Shown: positions 16,053 through 25,050 of the stretch, piece by piece
Layout of the letters: every line of letters starts with the position of its first letter
Numbering within the stretch: position 1 is the stretch's first letter
NCBI RefSeq assembly: GCF_036241575.1
Contig: NZ_CP108455.1
Span: forward strand, 496,001 to 560,000
Length of the DNA stretch: 64,000 nucleotides
Origin: Streptomyces sp. NBC_01267
GTDB lineage: Bacteria > Actinomycetota > Actinomycetes > Streptomycetales > Streptomycetaceae
Reading direction: 5' to 3'
The notes under the pieces: model-generated
What the model was told of the DNA's origin: nothing
Databases searched by the model: none
The model's input: the letters and a program-made list of their open reading frames with translations, nothing else
Translations under genes and position numbers: made by a program

Positions 16053-17159
16053 GTGAAGGGACTCTCACCCACTTCGGTGAAGGTGCCGTGGGCACTGGCG
16101 GCGCTCTCCCTGATCGCTGGAGCACTGCTCGATCTCACCGCGCCCCAGCCCTACATGGGCCTCCCGTTGCTGGCCGCATCGCCGATGATCGCGGGAGCGA
16201 TGCTGTCGCTCCGCGCGACCGTCGTCTTCGGGGGTCTGGCCTGCGTGGCCTCGGTGACGCTGGACTACCACCACACCCGTCCACTCTCGGCGAACTTCGT
16301 CGATCTGGCGGTCGTCGCGCTCATCGGGGTGCTGGCCGTCCTGGTCAACCGGCTCATGGAACGCCAGGGGCGCGATCTCGCGGTGGCCAGAGACGTCGCC
16401 GAGGCCCTGCAACGGGCCGTACTTCCGGATCCTCCGACGCACGCCGGTCACCTGGCAGTGGCCGCGGGGTACACGGCCGCCGAGACAGAGGCCCGGATCG
16501 GCGGCGATCTCTTCGCTGTACAGGACACCCCGTTCGGCGTGCGCATGATGATCGGCGACGTACGGGGCAAGGGACTCCAGGCCATCTCGTCGGTCTCGGT
16601 CACCGTCGGGGCGTTCCGCCAGGAGGCAGAGCGTGCCTCCAGCCTCGCGGAGCTGGCGCACCAGCTGGACGAGGCGCTGTCCAGGGAGGCGGAGCGCAGC
16701 AGCCGGGAGATCGCCGGTGAGGATTTCACCACCGTGGTGCTGGCCGAGGTCTCACCCGACGGCGGCGTGCTGCGGCTGGTGAACCGGGGGCACCCCGCCC
16801 CGTACCTGCTCGACGGGGGGCGGCTGCTCCGGCTGGACCCGACCGTCCCGCAACTACCGCTCGGTATGCGGCTGGCGGGCCCGGCGACTCCGGAGGACGA
16901 CGCGCAGGTCGATGTCCTGCGGCTGCCGCCGACTGCGATGCTCCTGATGATCACCGACGGAGTGACCGAGGCGCGGAACCGCGACGGCGTCTTCTACGAC
17001 CCGTGCACCTCCCGGCTCGCGGGTCACCGGTTCACGGATCCCGCTTCGCTGATCGACGCGCTGACCGCGGATGTCACACGCTGGACGGGCGGCACCCGCC
17101 AGGACGACATGGCCATCCTGGCGATCGCCGGACGGAACGCGGAGGACACGGCCGCCTGA
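16053..17159 (+). CDS. membrane-anchored PP2C/SpoIIE-type serine phosphatase
   Basis: Predicted protein phosphatase of 368 aa, with about three hydrophobic membrane segments in residues 10-105 followed by a SpoIIE catalytic domain (about 125-360). Metal-binding motifs are visible: GGDLFAVQ near 150, GDVRGKGLQA near 169-178, GHPAP near 250 and a terminal DDMAIL. Such enzymes usually dephosphorylate anti-anti-sigma factors. No anti-sigma partner gene is adjacent. The start is GTG at 16053, with GGGAG 6 nt before it; an in-frame GTG at 16011 gives 14 extra residues and has no ribosome site. Confidence 0.85.
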   Translation: MKGLSPTSVKVPWALAALSLIAGALLDLTAPQPYMGLPLLAASPMIAGAMLSLRATVVFGGLACVASVTLDYHHTRPLSANFVDLAVVALIGVLAVLVNRLMERQGRDLAVARDVAEALQRAVLPDPPTHAGHLAVAAGYTAAETEARIGGDLFAVQDTPFGVRMMIGDVRGKGLQAISSVSVTVGAFRQEAERASSLAELAHQLDEALSREAERSSREIAGEDFTTVVLAEVSPDGGVLRLVNRGHPAPYLLDGGRLLRLDPTVPQLPLGMRLAGPATPEDDAQVDVLRLPPTAMLLMITDGVTEARNRDGVFYDPCTSRLAGHRFTDPASLIDALTADVTRWTGGTRQDDMAILAIAGRNAEDTAA

Positions 17160-17239
17160 CGGAGGCCGGTGGGCCGAAGCCGGAGCGCCGAAGCCGGAGC
17201 GCGATGCGGGGGCGCGTGGTGCGCGGCGGGGAAAGGGCG

Positions 17240-17281
17240 GTGTCTCCGTGACCGCGTGGGCGACAGCGGTCACGGAGACAC
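17240..17281. terminator. bidirectional hairpin between the phosphatase and cyclophilin genes
   Basis: A perfect 16-bp stem (17240-17255 and 17266-17281) with a 10-nt loop stands in the convergent gap; it serves the cyclophilin gene (stop 17329) and probably the phosphatase gene. Confidence 0.85.
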
Positions 17282-17328
17282 TTCGGGTGCCCATCGGGAT
17301 CCCGGTCCTCGCCGGACCGGATCCGGGA

Positions 17329-17826
17329 CTACTTCTCGACGGTCCCGGAAGCCGAGACGGCGATCTTCGAGCTGGTCGCGCCGGAGCGGGAGCCCAGCGC
17401 CTCGATCTTCCTGACCAGGTCCTGGCCCTCGACGACCTCGCCGAACACGACGTGCTTGCCGTCCAGCCACGACGTCACCACCGTGGTGATGAAGAACTGG
17501 GAGCCGTTGGTGTTGGCCCCGGCGTTCGCCATGGACAGCAGGAACGGACGGTCGTGCTTCAGTGTGAAGTTCTCGTCGGCGAACTTCTCGCCGTAGATGC
17601 TCTTGCCGCCCGTGCCGTTGCCCCGGGTGAAGTCGCCACCCTGGAGCATGAAGTCGGGGATCACGCGGTGGAAGGGCGAGCCCGCGTAGCCGAAGCCGTG
17701 CTCGCCGGTGGCCAGCTCGCGGAAGTTCTGGGCGGTCTTGGGGACGATGTCGTCGAACAGCTCGAAGACGATCCGTCCGGCGGGCTGCTCATCGATGGTG
17801 ACGTCGAAGAATACGTTGGTAGACAT
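17329..17826 (-). CDS. peptidyl-prolyl cis-trans isomerase, cyclophilin type
   Basis: Cytosolic cyclophilin of 165 aa that speeds proline isomerisation during protein folding. All catalytic blocks are present: [16 protein letters not shown] near 52-67, with Arg and Phe of the active site, [16 protein letters not shown] near 98-113, and [15 protein letters not shown] near 120-134. There is no signal peptide. It is a single-gene unit, with its own terminator downstream and an AGGA site before the ATG. Confidence 0.95.
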   Translation of the reverse strand: MSTNVFFDVTIDEQPAGRIVFELFDDIVPKTAQNFRELATGEHGFGYAGSPFHRVIPDFMLQGGDFTRGNGTGGKSIYGEKFADENFTLKHDRPFLLSMANAGANTNGSQFFITTVVTSWLDGKHVVFGEVVEGQDLVRKIEALGSRSGATSSKIAVSASGTVEK

Positions 17827-17849
17827 AGGGACATCCTGTCACGTTCGCC

Positions 17850-18700
17850 TCAGGGACCCCATCCACCACACGTGCCCGGGTCTCCGACGGGTGTGGTATC
17901 CGTACCCCCGTTCACGCCCCGCATCAGTTCGGCCGAGGCGTCACACACCGTCTGGAGCTGCGACGACGAAGGCTGCACCTCCAACGACCTGGCGAGCGTC
18001 GCACCCGTGACGGGCACGGCGGGGGTGTCCTGCTGGCCCTGATGTCCCGCCGCTATCTGCACCGGGCCTCGGCGGGTGTCCCGGTGGTGCTGGCGGGTCT
18101 GGCGTTCGCCACGGGCCGGCGGGACGCCGTCGACTCGGGCGATGTCGTGCCGGGCGAACCGGCCGGGTGGATCGTGGGCCGTCTGACGACGTCGCAGTGG
18201 TCCGCCGTCGGCCACTGCGTCGCCCGGGGCGGGTCTGGTCATCGCACTGTGGAGCGCCGTCGTGGTCCCGGTGGTCGTCGAGCGGTACGCGCTCGGCCGC
18301 CCGGTCGTCGCGCTGTACGAACGGGAACGCCCGGACGATCCGGCGACCACCCGTGTCTGCGTCCCGCGAAAGCGGCAGCTGTGAACCCGCGTGCGGTCCT
18401 CGCGGCCGTCCTCGGGGCCGTCGAACACCGGCGCCGTGCCCGGCGGCCGGGACGGGCCGGAATCCGGAGGTCAACGCCGTGCGGCCACGGCCGAGTTGCT
18501 GTGGCAGACTTCGCCGACAAGGCGCTGGTCGGTCGGGTTGCGGTGGGATGTGAGTGAGCTGTTCGAGTCTCCGCGGTGGGGGAACGGCGGCGGCAGTGCC
18601 CGCCCGGCCGCGGGACCCGGTACGGCAGTCGCTCGCCCGGCACCCCCTCCCCCGGCCTGTTCCCGCCTCTCTCATCCACTCCTCGCGCAACGGAGTCCGT
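17850..18700. other. about 850 bp without a convincing intact gene; likely degraded coding DNA
   Basis: No frame here carries a full-length protein of recognisable family. On the plus strand, the frame opened by ATG 18042 gives about 65 plausible residues and then turns Arg-rich. Another frame becomes protein-like at 18232-18387, where a hydrophobic segment (GLVIALWSAVVVPVVVERY) is followed by a charged tail and a stop. The two pieces together resemble a small membrane protein split by a frameshift. On the minus strand the C-terminal part of a frame near 17850-18030 is also protein-like. I read this as pseudogene material or a fast-evolving orphan. Confidence 0.4.
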
Positions 18701-18701
18701 C

Positions 18702-19487
18702 ATGACGGCAGCCACACCCACGCCCCGGATCGACACGAGCAAGCCTCATCCCGCGCGGGTGTACGACTGGCTCCTGGGCGGCAAGGACAACTACCCCGTC
18801 GACCAGGAGGTGGGGGAACAACTCCCCACCGAGGCGAAGGATGCCGCCCGGCAGAACCGTGAGTTCATGCACCGCGCCGCCGCCTGGCTGGCGGGCAGTG
18901 GCATCGATCAGTTCCTCGACATAGGCACCGGCATCCCGACCCGGCCGAACCTGCACCAGATCGTCCAGCGGACCACCCCTTCGGCCCGGATCGTCTACAC
19001 GGACAACGACCCCATCGTGCTGCGTCACGCCGAGGCCCTGCTGATCAGCCGGCCGGAGGGCGCCACCGACTACATCCAGGCCGATGTGCGCGAACCGCAG
19101 TCGATCATCGACCACGCCAGGGGCTTCCTCGACTTCGACCGGCCGATCGCGCTCTCCCTCATCGCGCTCATGCACTTCGTCCCGGACGACCAGGATCCGT
19201 ACGGCATCGTCCGCACCCTGGTCGACACCCTGCCGTCCGGCAGTTACCTGGTGATGTCCCACGCCGCGTCCGATCTGTACTCGGAACTGGCGGCGATGGT
19301 CACCGCGGAGTACGCGAAGGGCGGCATGCGGCTGGGATTCCGCACCCGTGACGAGGTCGCCCGGTTCTTCGACGGGCTCGACCTGGTCGGGCCGGGACTG
19401 GTGACGGCCCCGGAATGGTTCAAGGACGGCTCCGCCCCGCAGCCGGAAGGCAGCGGCATCTACTCCGCCGTCGCCCGGATCCGCTAG
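18702..19487 (+). CDS. SAM-dependent methyltransferase, DUF574 family
   Basis: Predicted S-adenosylmethionine methyltransferase of 261 aa from a family greatly expanded in Streptomyces, usually of unknown substrate. Signature blocks are PHPARVYDWLLGGKDNYPVD near 16-35 and the SAM loop FLDIGTGIPT near 72-81. Further on are VYTDNDPIVLRHAEALL near 101-117, IALMHFVPD and GSGIYSAVARI at the end. ATG at 18702 has CGGAG upstream. It has its own strong terminator. Confidence 0.88.
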   Translation: MTAATPTPRIDTSKPHPARVYDWLLGGKDNYPVDQEVGEQLPTEAKDAARQNREFMHRAAAWLAGSGIDQFLDIGTGIPTRPNLHQIVQRTTPSARIVYTDNDPIVLRHAEALLISRPEGATDYIQADVREPQSIIDHARGFLDFDRPIALSLIALMHFVPDDQDPYGIVRTLVDTLPSGSYLVMSHAASDLYSELAAMVTAEYAKGGMRLGFRTRDEVARFFDGLDLVGPGLVTAPEWFKDGSAPQPEGSGIYSAVARIR

Positions 19488-19493
19488 GACCTG

Positions 19494-19538
19494 GCCGGAC
19501 CGGGCCGCCCCCTCGCGTACGGGGTGGCCCGGTCCGGC
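19494..19538 (+). terminator. hairpin terminator after the DUF574 gene
   Basis: An 18-bp stem with a single G-T pair (19494-19511 and 19521-19538) and a 9-nt loop starts 7 bp after the stop. Confidence 0.85.
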
Positions 19539-19623
19539 AGTGGCGGAGCACACTGGTGGAAGAGGACCGGAAGGCTCCGGCCGCGCCCCTCAACGGGAGA
19601 GGCCGCTGCCAGGAAGGGGACTC

Positions 19624-19953
19624 ATGTCTCACCGTGCTGCGCTGGGCGGCCGGAACACCGTTCCGACCCACCACCACCATCCTGTACTCCTCGGCCCGGG
19701 ACGGGTCCGGACCGGAACCGAGCCGCTGACCGCGTACAGCGCGCTGGGGCTGCGCCTGGTGCTCTCGGTCACCGCGCTTCCCGTATTCGCCGCAGGGGCC
19801 GCCGGGTTCTCCCTGTGGGCCGTCTCCGCACCGGCCGGATCGCCCGGCCCGGGGTTCCTGGTGACCCTGGCCGTCATCTGCGGTGTCCTGGCGATCGTGG
19901 CGGCGATCGACATCGTCGTCATCCGGCGCCGACGCTCCGAGGGTCAGGGCTGA
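19624..19953 (+). CDS. small two-helix membrane protein, DUF6343-like
   Basis: Protein of 109 aa with the DUF6343-type opening RTGTEPLTAYSALGLRLVLS near residues 34-53. Two transmembrane helices (about 50-70 and 80-100) and a basic tail RRRRSEGQG follow. Function is unknown. ATG at 19624 follows AAGGGGA; an upstream in-frame ATG at 19540 would add 28 low-complexity residues. Its end overlaps the opposite-strand gene end by 10 bp. Confidence 0.72.
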   Translation: MSHRAALGGRNTVPTHHHHPVLLGPGRVRTGTEPLTAYSALGLRLVLSVTALPVFAAGAAGFSLWAVSAPAGSPGPGFLVTLAVICGVLAIVAAIDIVVIRRRRSEGQG

Positions 19954-20138
19954 GCGTCGGCGCCGTCGCCGGACTCGTGCCGCACCGCGCGGATGTAACC
20001 CTCCCGGAGACGCTGGTACTCCGCGCTCTCGTGGGTGGAGAGCGCCTGCCCCTGCCGCGTCCTGAGGAACTCACGGACCGCCTCGTTCCACACCGCGGAC
20101 GGGCGTACGGAATCGGGTTCCACGGGATTCAGGCGCAT
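19944..20138 (-). CDS. small conserved hypothetical protein (64 aa)
   Basis: Short hydrophilic protein with a predicted helical segment (AVWNEAVREFLRTRQGQALS) and another helix around EYQRLREGYIRAVRH; no membrane segment. Codon use (G/C third position) agrees with real coding. No clear ribosome site is seen before the ATG at 20138, so it may be leaderless. Function is unknown. It overlaps the end of the convergent gene by 10 bp. Confidence 0.6.
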   Translation of the reverse strand: MRLNPVEPDSVRPSAVWNEAVREFLRTRQGQALSTHESAEYQRLREGYIRAVRHESGDGADAQP

Positions 20139-20375
20139 GGGACGAGATTATGAGGCAGGCACGCGGCCGGAGGGTATCTCCCGGCCCGCCTTTTCCGGCC
20201 CGCACACCATATCGGCGGAGATACCCGTGACAGCAGCGGGAACACGGACCCGGTGGGGCCACCGTGCATCGCCCGCACCCGCGGAGGGCATGGACCTCAT
20301 GTCCCACGCGGGGGGACAAGGTGTCATTAGAGTCGCTTTGCGGAGAATTCCGCAGACACTGGAGGCGGAGAGACT

Positions 20376-20636
20376 GTGAACCGTGACGTCATGCTTGCCC
20401 TGGTCCCTGATGAACAGGGTGTCCTGCACGTGGCAGCGGCCGACGTGAGCCACATGCTGCGGACGCTGGGCGCCGGCTGGCTCCAGGCGGTACGCGACGA
20501 CGCGTCGAACGCCGACGAGAACACCGTGGCCGCCCTGACCATCGAACTGGCCAAACTCGCCGACCAGATCGACGTCGAATGCATCGCCCACACGTCCAAG
20601 GACGGCAACGAGGGCGCGCGAGGTGCGGGCCGGTAA
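20376..20636 (+). CDS. small conserved protein, DUF6213-like (86 aa)
   Basis: Soluble protein of 86 aa with MLALVPDEQGVLHVAAADVSH at the start (a predicted strand-strand-helix) and a conserved ELAKLADQIDVECIA segment near 60-74. GTG at 20376 follows a GGAGGCGGAG site. Family membership is by recall of the N- and C-terminal blocks. No function is known; no operon partners. Confidence 0.65.
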   Translation: MNRDVMLALVPDEQGVLHVAAADVSHMLRTLGAGWLQAVRDDASNADENTVAALTIELAKLADQIDVECIAHTSKDGNEGARGAGR

Positions 20637-20659
20637 CCTCCGCGAGGAGACCGGCCCGC
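20625..20659 (+). terminator. hairpin overlapping the stop of the 86-aa gene
   Basis: A 10-bp perfect stem (20625-20634 and 20650-20659) whose left arm covers the end of the coding region up to the stop codon; 15-nt loop. Confidence 0.5.
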
Positions 20660-20690
20660 CCCAGCCGTGATCACCGGACGGCGTCCGTGA

Positions 20691-21515
20691 TCACCAGATG
20701 GCGTCGACCCATTCGGGGTGGTCGATGAACGGGTTGCGGTTGTGCTGGTAGTCGTTGTAGATCACGTCGTTGCGGTTCTTCTCGAAGGCGTCCGGCGGGT
20801 CCTGGTCGCTCCACTGCTTCAGTACGCTGATGCGTCCGATGGCGGGCGCAGAGCCGTTGTTCACCTTGTCGTCGGGCTCCAGGTCGGGGAAGCCGTCACC
20901 GCCGTCGTACCGCACCGCCATGTAGAGGATCATGCGTGCGACATCGCCCTTGACCGCGTCCCTCGGCTCGAAGGAGTCGGAATCGGTGTAGTTGCCGGGA
21001 GCACCGGCGACCGCCGTGCCGCCGTTGTCGAAGTCCTTGTTCCCCCGGATGCCGTTCACCGCGACATCCGCGGGCCGCAGATGGTGCAGGTCGGTACCCG
21101 GGCCGGTGGCGGTGCCGAAGTCGCCGTGCGACTTGGCCCAGACGTGCTCCCGGTTCCAGTCGCCCGTGCTGCCGCCCTGGCTGGTCTTGGGTATGGACCG
21201 GCCGGTGTACAGCTCGATCACGTCGGACGCGTTGGCGGGATCCTGGTCCGTGTGGTCCAGGGCGTCCCAGACCTGGGCGTAGGTGACCTTCGACTGCACG
21301 CTGATGATGGTGTGCAGCGCGCTCTTGAGCGCCGGGCCGGTCTTGCCCTCGGCGCCCGCGTAGTACGAGTCGTCCAGCACCGTGGAGGCGGCTGCCGCCG
21401 GGGTGGCACGCGCCGGGGTCGCGGCCGGCGTGGGGGGTGCGGCGCTCAGGACCGCGGCCGCCGCGAAGGCGGTCGCGGTGGCGGTGATCCATCTCGTCGT
21501 CATAAGACGGGACAT
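20691..21515 (-). CDS. secreted endonuclease I family nuclease
   Basis: Extracellular nuclease of 274 aa. An N-terminal signal peptide (two basic residues, then an Ala-rich core up to about residue 35) is followed by the endonuclease_1 domain. That domain carries NREHVWAKSHG with the catalytic His/Glu pair, DLHHLRPAD, and the NGIRGNKDFDNGG block. It likely degrades DNA/RNA for nutrients or during lysis. ATG at 21515 has AGAGGA upstream; longer upstream extension lacks a signal peptide. The repeat CGTGATCACCRG flanks the stop region on both sides of 20685. Confidence 0.88.
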   Translation of the reverse strand: MSRLMTTRWITATATAFAAAAVLSAAPPTPAATPARATPAAAASTVLDDSYYAGAEGKTGPALKSALHTIISVQSKVTYAQVWDALDHTDQDPANASDVIELYTGRSIPKTSQGGSTGDWNREHVWAKSHGDFGTATGPGTDLHHLRPADVAVNGIRGNKDFDNGGTAVAGAPGNYTDSDSFEPRDAVKGDVARMILYMAVRYDGGDGFPDLEPDDKVNNGSAPAIGRISVLKQWSDQDPPDAFEKNRNDVIYNDYQHNRNPFIDHPEWVDAIW

Positions 21516-21766
21516 GTGGGGTGTCCTCTCCAACTGCCGCGCTGTAGCGCGCTGTTGACGTCGGTTGCGGTTCCCGGGACATTGCCACAGCCGTCGATCC
21601 GGCGGGTGAAGAACGCGGAACAAGCATGTGCCGATCTCCCCACGGGACCGGGGCCGGGCCGGGCCGCACCGAAGGGCCGGACGCCACGGATGCTCTACTG
21701 GGAGTTGGGGCAACTGATGCCATCGGGCCGATCCCGGCCCCTCGGTCCGGGAGAACAGGGCACGCA

Positions 21767-22222
21767 ATGAAGATCTGCATCGAGGCGACCGCCCTCCCGG
21801 GCCGCACCAGCGCCGCCTTCGCCGACGCCGTGGACATCCAGGTGGGAGTTCAGGCCAAGGACCGGCCGCAGGACGTAGTGGAACTGCACGCGGGTGACAG
21901 CCCGTCCGCCTCGTGGACCCTGGACTGCACGACGACCGTCACCCCGGATTCCATCACCCTCGCCGGTCCGTACATCCAGCACCGCTTCGGCGGGCGGTTC
22001 ATCTATCTGTCCTGGACCACCACGGACGGGACCGGTACCGCCACCATGTTCCGCCGGGCCAAACTGATGCTCGACGCGGTCCCGACCGAGGTGCTGGACG
22101 CCGCGGTCCTGGCCGGTCGGCTCACCGCGGAACTGCGCCTCACGGACGCCGCGGGGGCGCCGCTCTGCGGTTCCGTCCGGCCCCCGCTGATCATCTGGTC
22201 GGCCGGACCGAACACCCCGTGA
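21767..22222 (+). CDS. DUF5990 family protein
   Basis: Protein of 151 aa with the family start MKICIEATALPGR, the mid block VVELHAGDSPSASWTLD, and the block IYLSWTTTDGTGTATMFRRAKL near 85-106. The fold is predicted mostly beta. Function unknown; the family is common and conserved in Streptomyces. The ATG at 21767 has an AGGG site. The gene converges with rnhA, only 36 bp apart. Confidence 0.8.
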   Translation: MKICIEATALPGRTSAAFADAVDIQVGVQAKDRPQDVVELHAGDSPSASWTLDCTTTVTPDSITLAGPYIQHRFGGRFIYLSWTTTDGTGTATMFRRAKLMLDAVPTEVLDAAVLAGRLTAELRLTDAAGAPLCGSVRPPLIIWSAGPNTP

Positions 22223-22258
22223 AGGCCTGACCAGGGAGCAGGGCCCACACAGGAGGCG

Positions 22259-22966
22259 CTACGCCTCGGCGCCGCTCGCCGTACGGCACTCCGGGTGGCC
22301 CCAGCCGTCCGTGTTCTTGGCGATGGACTCGCCCGTGGCGTACGAGCGACCGCACCGGCAGCGGCCGGGGAACTTGGCCTGGAGCGTACGCGTCGACGCG
22401 CGCTGCCGCGGCGCTGCCGACTTCGCCGCCCCACCGGAGGAGCGACGGGACGCGCCGCCCGTCCGTACGGTGTCGGGTGAGGCCGGCGGCTCGGGAGAAC
22501 CCTGATCGCTGCCCGCGGGCTGCTGCACGATCGCCGTCCGACTGGCGGCCCGGTCGGCGAAGTCGTTGAGCGGATCGCCGTTCACCTGGTGCGCGGGCAC
22601 GTAGCGGAACTCGACGGAGCGCCCCGTGAGCAGCGTGTCGATGCGGACGACGAGTTCCTGGTTGGCGACCGGCTTGCCGGAAGAGGTCTTCCAGCCCTTG
22701 CGCTTCCAGCCGGGCAGCCAGGTCGTGACCGCTTTCATCGCGTACTGGGAGTCCATCCGGATCTCCATCGGAACCGTCGGATCGACAGCCGCCAACAGCC
22801 GCTCCAGGGCTGTCAGTTCGGCGACGTTGTTGGTCGCGGTGCCCAGCGGACCCGCCTCCCAGCGGACGGGCGTCCCCGCACTGTCGGCAATGACCCAGGC
22901 CCAGCCCGCGGGCCCCGGATTTCCTTTCGACGCCCCGTCACACGCGGCGATAACGCGTTCAGTCAT
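22259..22966 (-). CDS. rnhA: ribonuclease HI with C-terminal Cys/His-rich tail
   Basis: Degrades the RNA strand of RNA-DNA hybrids. It is 235 aa. RNase H domain at 1-145: catalytic Asp near 9 (ACDGASKGNPGPAGWAW), Glu near 46 (NNVAELTAL), Asp near 71 (RMDSQYAMKAV), and Asp in NDFADRAA near 135. The WLPGWKRKGWKTSSGKPVANQ handle is present. A Pro/Ser/Arg linker then leads to a tail CRCGRSYATGESI...GWGHPEC that could bind a metal. The ATG at 22966 is chosen; one at 22978 is also possible. The tail is absent from the short E. coli enzyme. Confidence 0.88.
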   Translation of the reverse strand: MTERVIAACDGASKGNPGPAGWAWVIADSAGTPVRWEAGPLGTATNNVAELTALERLLAAVDPTVPMEIRMDSQYAMKAVTTWLPGWKRKGWKTSSGKPVANQELVVRIDTLLTGRSVEFRYVPAHQVNGDPLNDFADRAASRTAIVQQPAGSDQGSPEPPASPDTVRTGGASRRSSGGAAKSAAPRQRASTRTLQAKFPGRCRCGRSYATGESIAKNTDGWGHPECRTASGAEA

Positions 22967-23233
22967 GCCCTCGATCATTCCAGTACCGGCGGCAGGTCCG
23001 CGCCACACCCCCCATATCGTCCGAATCTACGCATACAATCCGCCTTGTTTACCATTACTTGACCTGCGCTAGAGTATTCGCAGGGCCAAGGGCCGTTCCT
23101 GCGAACCGGCCGAAGGCTCGTGTGATCCGGAGGGCGCCGGCCGGGACAGCGTCCACGCCGCACCCCCGGGCCCGCCGACCATTCCCGCACCTGTGCCCGC
23201 ACACCGCCCCTGCATGCCCGTATGGAGCCTCCT

Positions 23234-23719
23234 ATGGAACCCGCCGCGCACGTCCGGAAGACCAGCCTGCCGGGAGTCGGCACCCGGTACGACCTCAACA
23301 CCGAGGCCGGACAGCACATTTCGGTCGTGGTGCACCAGGACGGACGCCGCATCGTCGCCTTCCACGACCCCGAGGACGACGACAACTGCCGCAACGCGAC
23401 CCCGCTGGCCTCGCACGAAGCGACCGCGCTGTCCAGGCTGCTCACCCCGGACCCGGTGGCCCATCTCCGGGAGTACCTGGAGATCGATCTGGTGACCGAG
23501 CACGTCCTGATCACCAAGAGGTCGCCGTACGCGGGCCGCACCCTCGGCGCCACTCAGGCGCGTACCAGGACCGGTGCCTCCGTCGTCGCCGTGCTGCGAC
23601 GCACCGCAGCGTTCCCCTCGCCCGCCCCGGACTTCCGCTTCGCCAGCGGCGACACCCTCGTTGTCGTCGGCACCCGCGAGGGCGTGGACGCCGTCGCCGA
23701 ACTGATCACCGGAGGATAG
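23234..23719 (+). CDS. K+/H+ antiporter regulatory subunit, KhtT-like (TrkA-C domain)
   Basis: Cytosolic regulatory protein of 161 aa. Its N-terminal half (PGVGTRYDLNT...ISVVVHQDGRR) matches KhtT, and its C-terminal TrkA-C/RCK_C domain (residues about 75-160) holds GRTLGATQARTRTGASVVAV and FRFASGDTLVVVG. RCK_C domains bind nucleotides such as c-di-AMP and gate the partner transporter. It is separated by only 6 bp from the antiporter gene. ATG 23234 has GGAG at 7 nt; ATG 23222 is less well placed. Confidence 0.87.
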   Translation: MEPAAHVRKTSLPGVGTRYDLNTEAGQHISVVVHQDGRRIVAFHDPEDDDNCRNATPLASHEATALSRLLTPDPVAHLREYLEIDLVTEHVLITKRSPYAGRTLGATQARTRTGASVVAVLRRTAAFPSPAPDFRFASGDTLVVVGTREGVDAVAELITGG

Positions 23720-23725
23720 ACACCT

Positions 23726-24967
23726 GTGCACAACACGTCCGCGCTGCTCATCGAACTCGGGGCGGTCATCCTCGCCCTCGGCCTCCTCGGCCGCTTCGCA
23801 GGGCGCATCGGGTTCTCACCGATCCCCCTGTATCTGCTGGCCGGTCTCGCCTTCGGCCACGGCGGACTCATCCCCCTGGACGCCAGTGAGGAATTCACCG
23901 CCACCGGCGCCGAAATAGGCGTCATCCTGCTGCTGCTCCTGCTGGGACTCGAGTACAGCGCATCGGAACTCGTCACCAACCTCAAGACCCAGTACCCGTC
24001 CGGCATCGTCGACTTCGTACTCAACGCGACTCCCGGCGCCGCCGCCGCACTCCTGCTCGGCTGGGGACCGGTCGCGGCCGTCGCCCTCGCCGGGGTCACC
24101 TGGATCTCCTCCTCCGGCGTCATCGCCAAAGTCCTGGGAGACCTCGGCCGCCTCGGCAACCGCGAGACACCCGTCATCCTGGGTGTCCTGGTCATCGAAG
24201 ACCTCGCCATGGCCGTCTACCTGCCACTGCTGACCGCGATGCTCGCCGGGCTGAGCCTGGCCGGGGGAAGTCTCACCCTGCTGATCTCGCTGGGCACCGT
24301 CGGCGCCGTTCTCTATGTGGCCCTGCGCCACGGCCGGTTCATCAGCCGGGCTGTCTCCTCCGACAACCCCGAGATGCTGCTCCTCGTCGTCCTCGGACTG
24401 ACCCTGTTCGTCGCGGGTATCGCCCAGCAACTGCAGGTTTCCGCCGCGGTGGGTGCATTCCTCGTCGGTATCGCGCTCTCCGGTGAAGTCGCCGAAGGCG
24501 CCCACAACCTGCTCACCCCGCTGCGCGACCTGTTCGCCGCGGTCTTCTTCGTCTTCTTCGGCCTGAGCACCAACCCCGCCGACATCCCACCCGTCCTGCT
24601 GCCCGCGCTGCTGCTCGCGGTCGTGACGGTCCTCACGAAGATCGGCACCGGCTGGTACGCGGCCCGGCGGGCCGGAATCAGAACAGCGGGACGCTGGCGC
24701 GCGGGCGGCACGCTGGTCGCCCGCGGCGAGTTCTCCATCGTGATCGCGGGCCTCGCGGTCGGCGTCGAGCCCCGCATCGGGCCGCTGGCGACCGCGTACG
24801 TACTCATCCTGGTCATCGTCGGCCCGCTCACCGCACGCTGGACCGAGCCGCTGGCCCGTCGCCTCTCCGGTCGTCTCGCCGGGGGCAGGACCGCGCCCGC
24901 CACACCTGCCGCGCCGCAGCCGGCCGACACCACCGGCACTGCCGACACCGCCGGAACGCGCGGCTGA
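23726..24967 (+). CDS. K+(Na+)/H+ antiporter, CPA2 family (KhtU-like)
   Basis: Integral membrane antiporter of 413 aa with about 12-13 hydrophobic helices. It has the CPA2 features GLLGRFAGRIGFSPIPLYLL near 20-39, LLLLLLGLEYS near 70-80, and the ion-site stretch VLVIEDLAMAVYLPLL near 154-169. LVARGEFSIVIAGLAVG near 332-348 is the conserved ARGEFSI motif. The last 40 residues are an Ala/Pro/Thr-rich cytosolic tail. GTG start at 23726, GGAGGA upstream. With the preceding KhtT-like gene it forms a two-gene operon for potassium/proton exchange. Confidence 0.9.
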   Translation: MHNTSALLIELGAVILALGLLGRFAGRIGFSPIPLYLLAGLAFGHGGLIPLDASEEFTATGAEIGVILLLLLLGLEYSASELVTNLKTQYPSGIVDFVLNATPGAAAALLLGWGPVAAVALAGVTWISSSGVIAKVLGDLGRLGNRETPVILGVLVIEDLAMAVYLPLLTAMLAGLSLAGGSLTLLISLGTVGAVLYVALRHGRFISRAVSSDNPEMLLLVVLGLTLFVAGIAQQLQVSAAVGAFLVGIALSGEVAEGAHNLLTPLRDLFAAVFFVFFGLSTNPADIPPVLLPALLLAVVTVLTKIGTGWYAARRAGIRTAGRWRAGGTLVARGEFSIVIAGLAVGVEPRIGPLATAYVLILVIVGPLTARWTEPLARRLSGRLAGGRTAPATPAAPQPADTTGTADTAGTRG

Positions 24968-25022
24968 GCGCCGGCGTCGCGCACCGGGCGTACGGGCCGG
25001 GGCGCCTCGTTGCCACCTCGCT

Positions 25023-25050
25023 CAGCTCGCCTCGTTCAGCTCGCCTCGTT
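25023..25050. repeat. 14-bp tandem repeat CAGCTCGCCTCGTT
   Basis: Two exact copies (25023-25036 and 25037-25050) with degenerate flanking copies lie directly downstream of the cbiZ stop on the minus strand, in the convergent gap with the antiporter gene. Probably a slippage product. Confidence 0.6.

Noticed and set aside
17240..17281. Inverted repeat as a regulator operator
   Set aside because: A 16-bp perfect stem with a short loop in a convergent gap is better explained as a bidirectional terminator.
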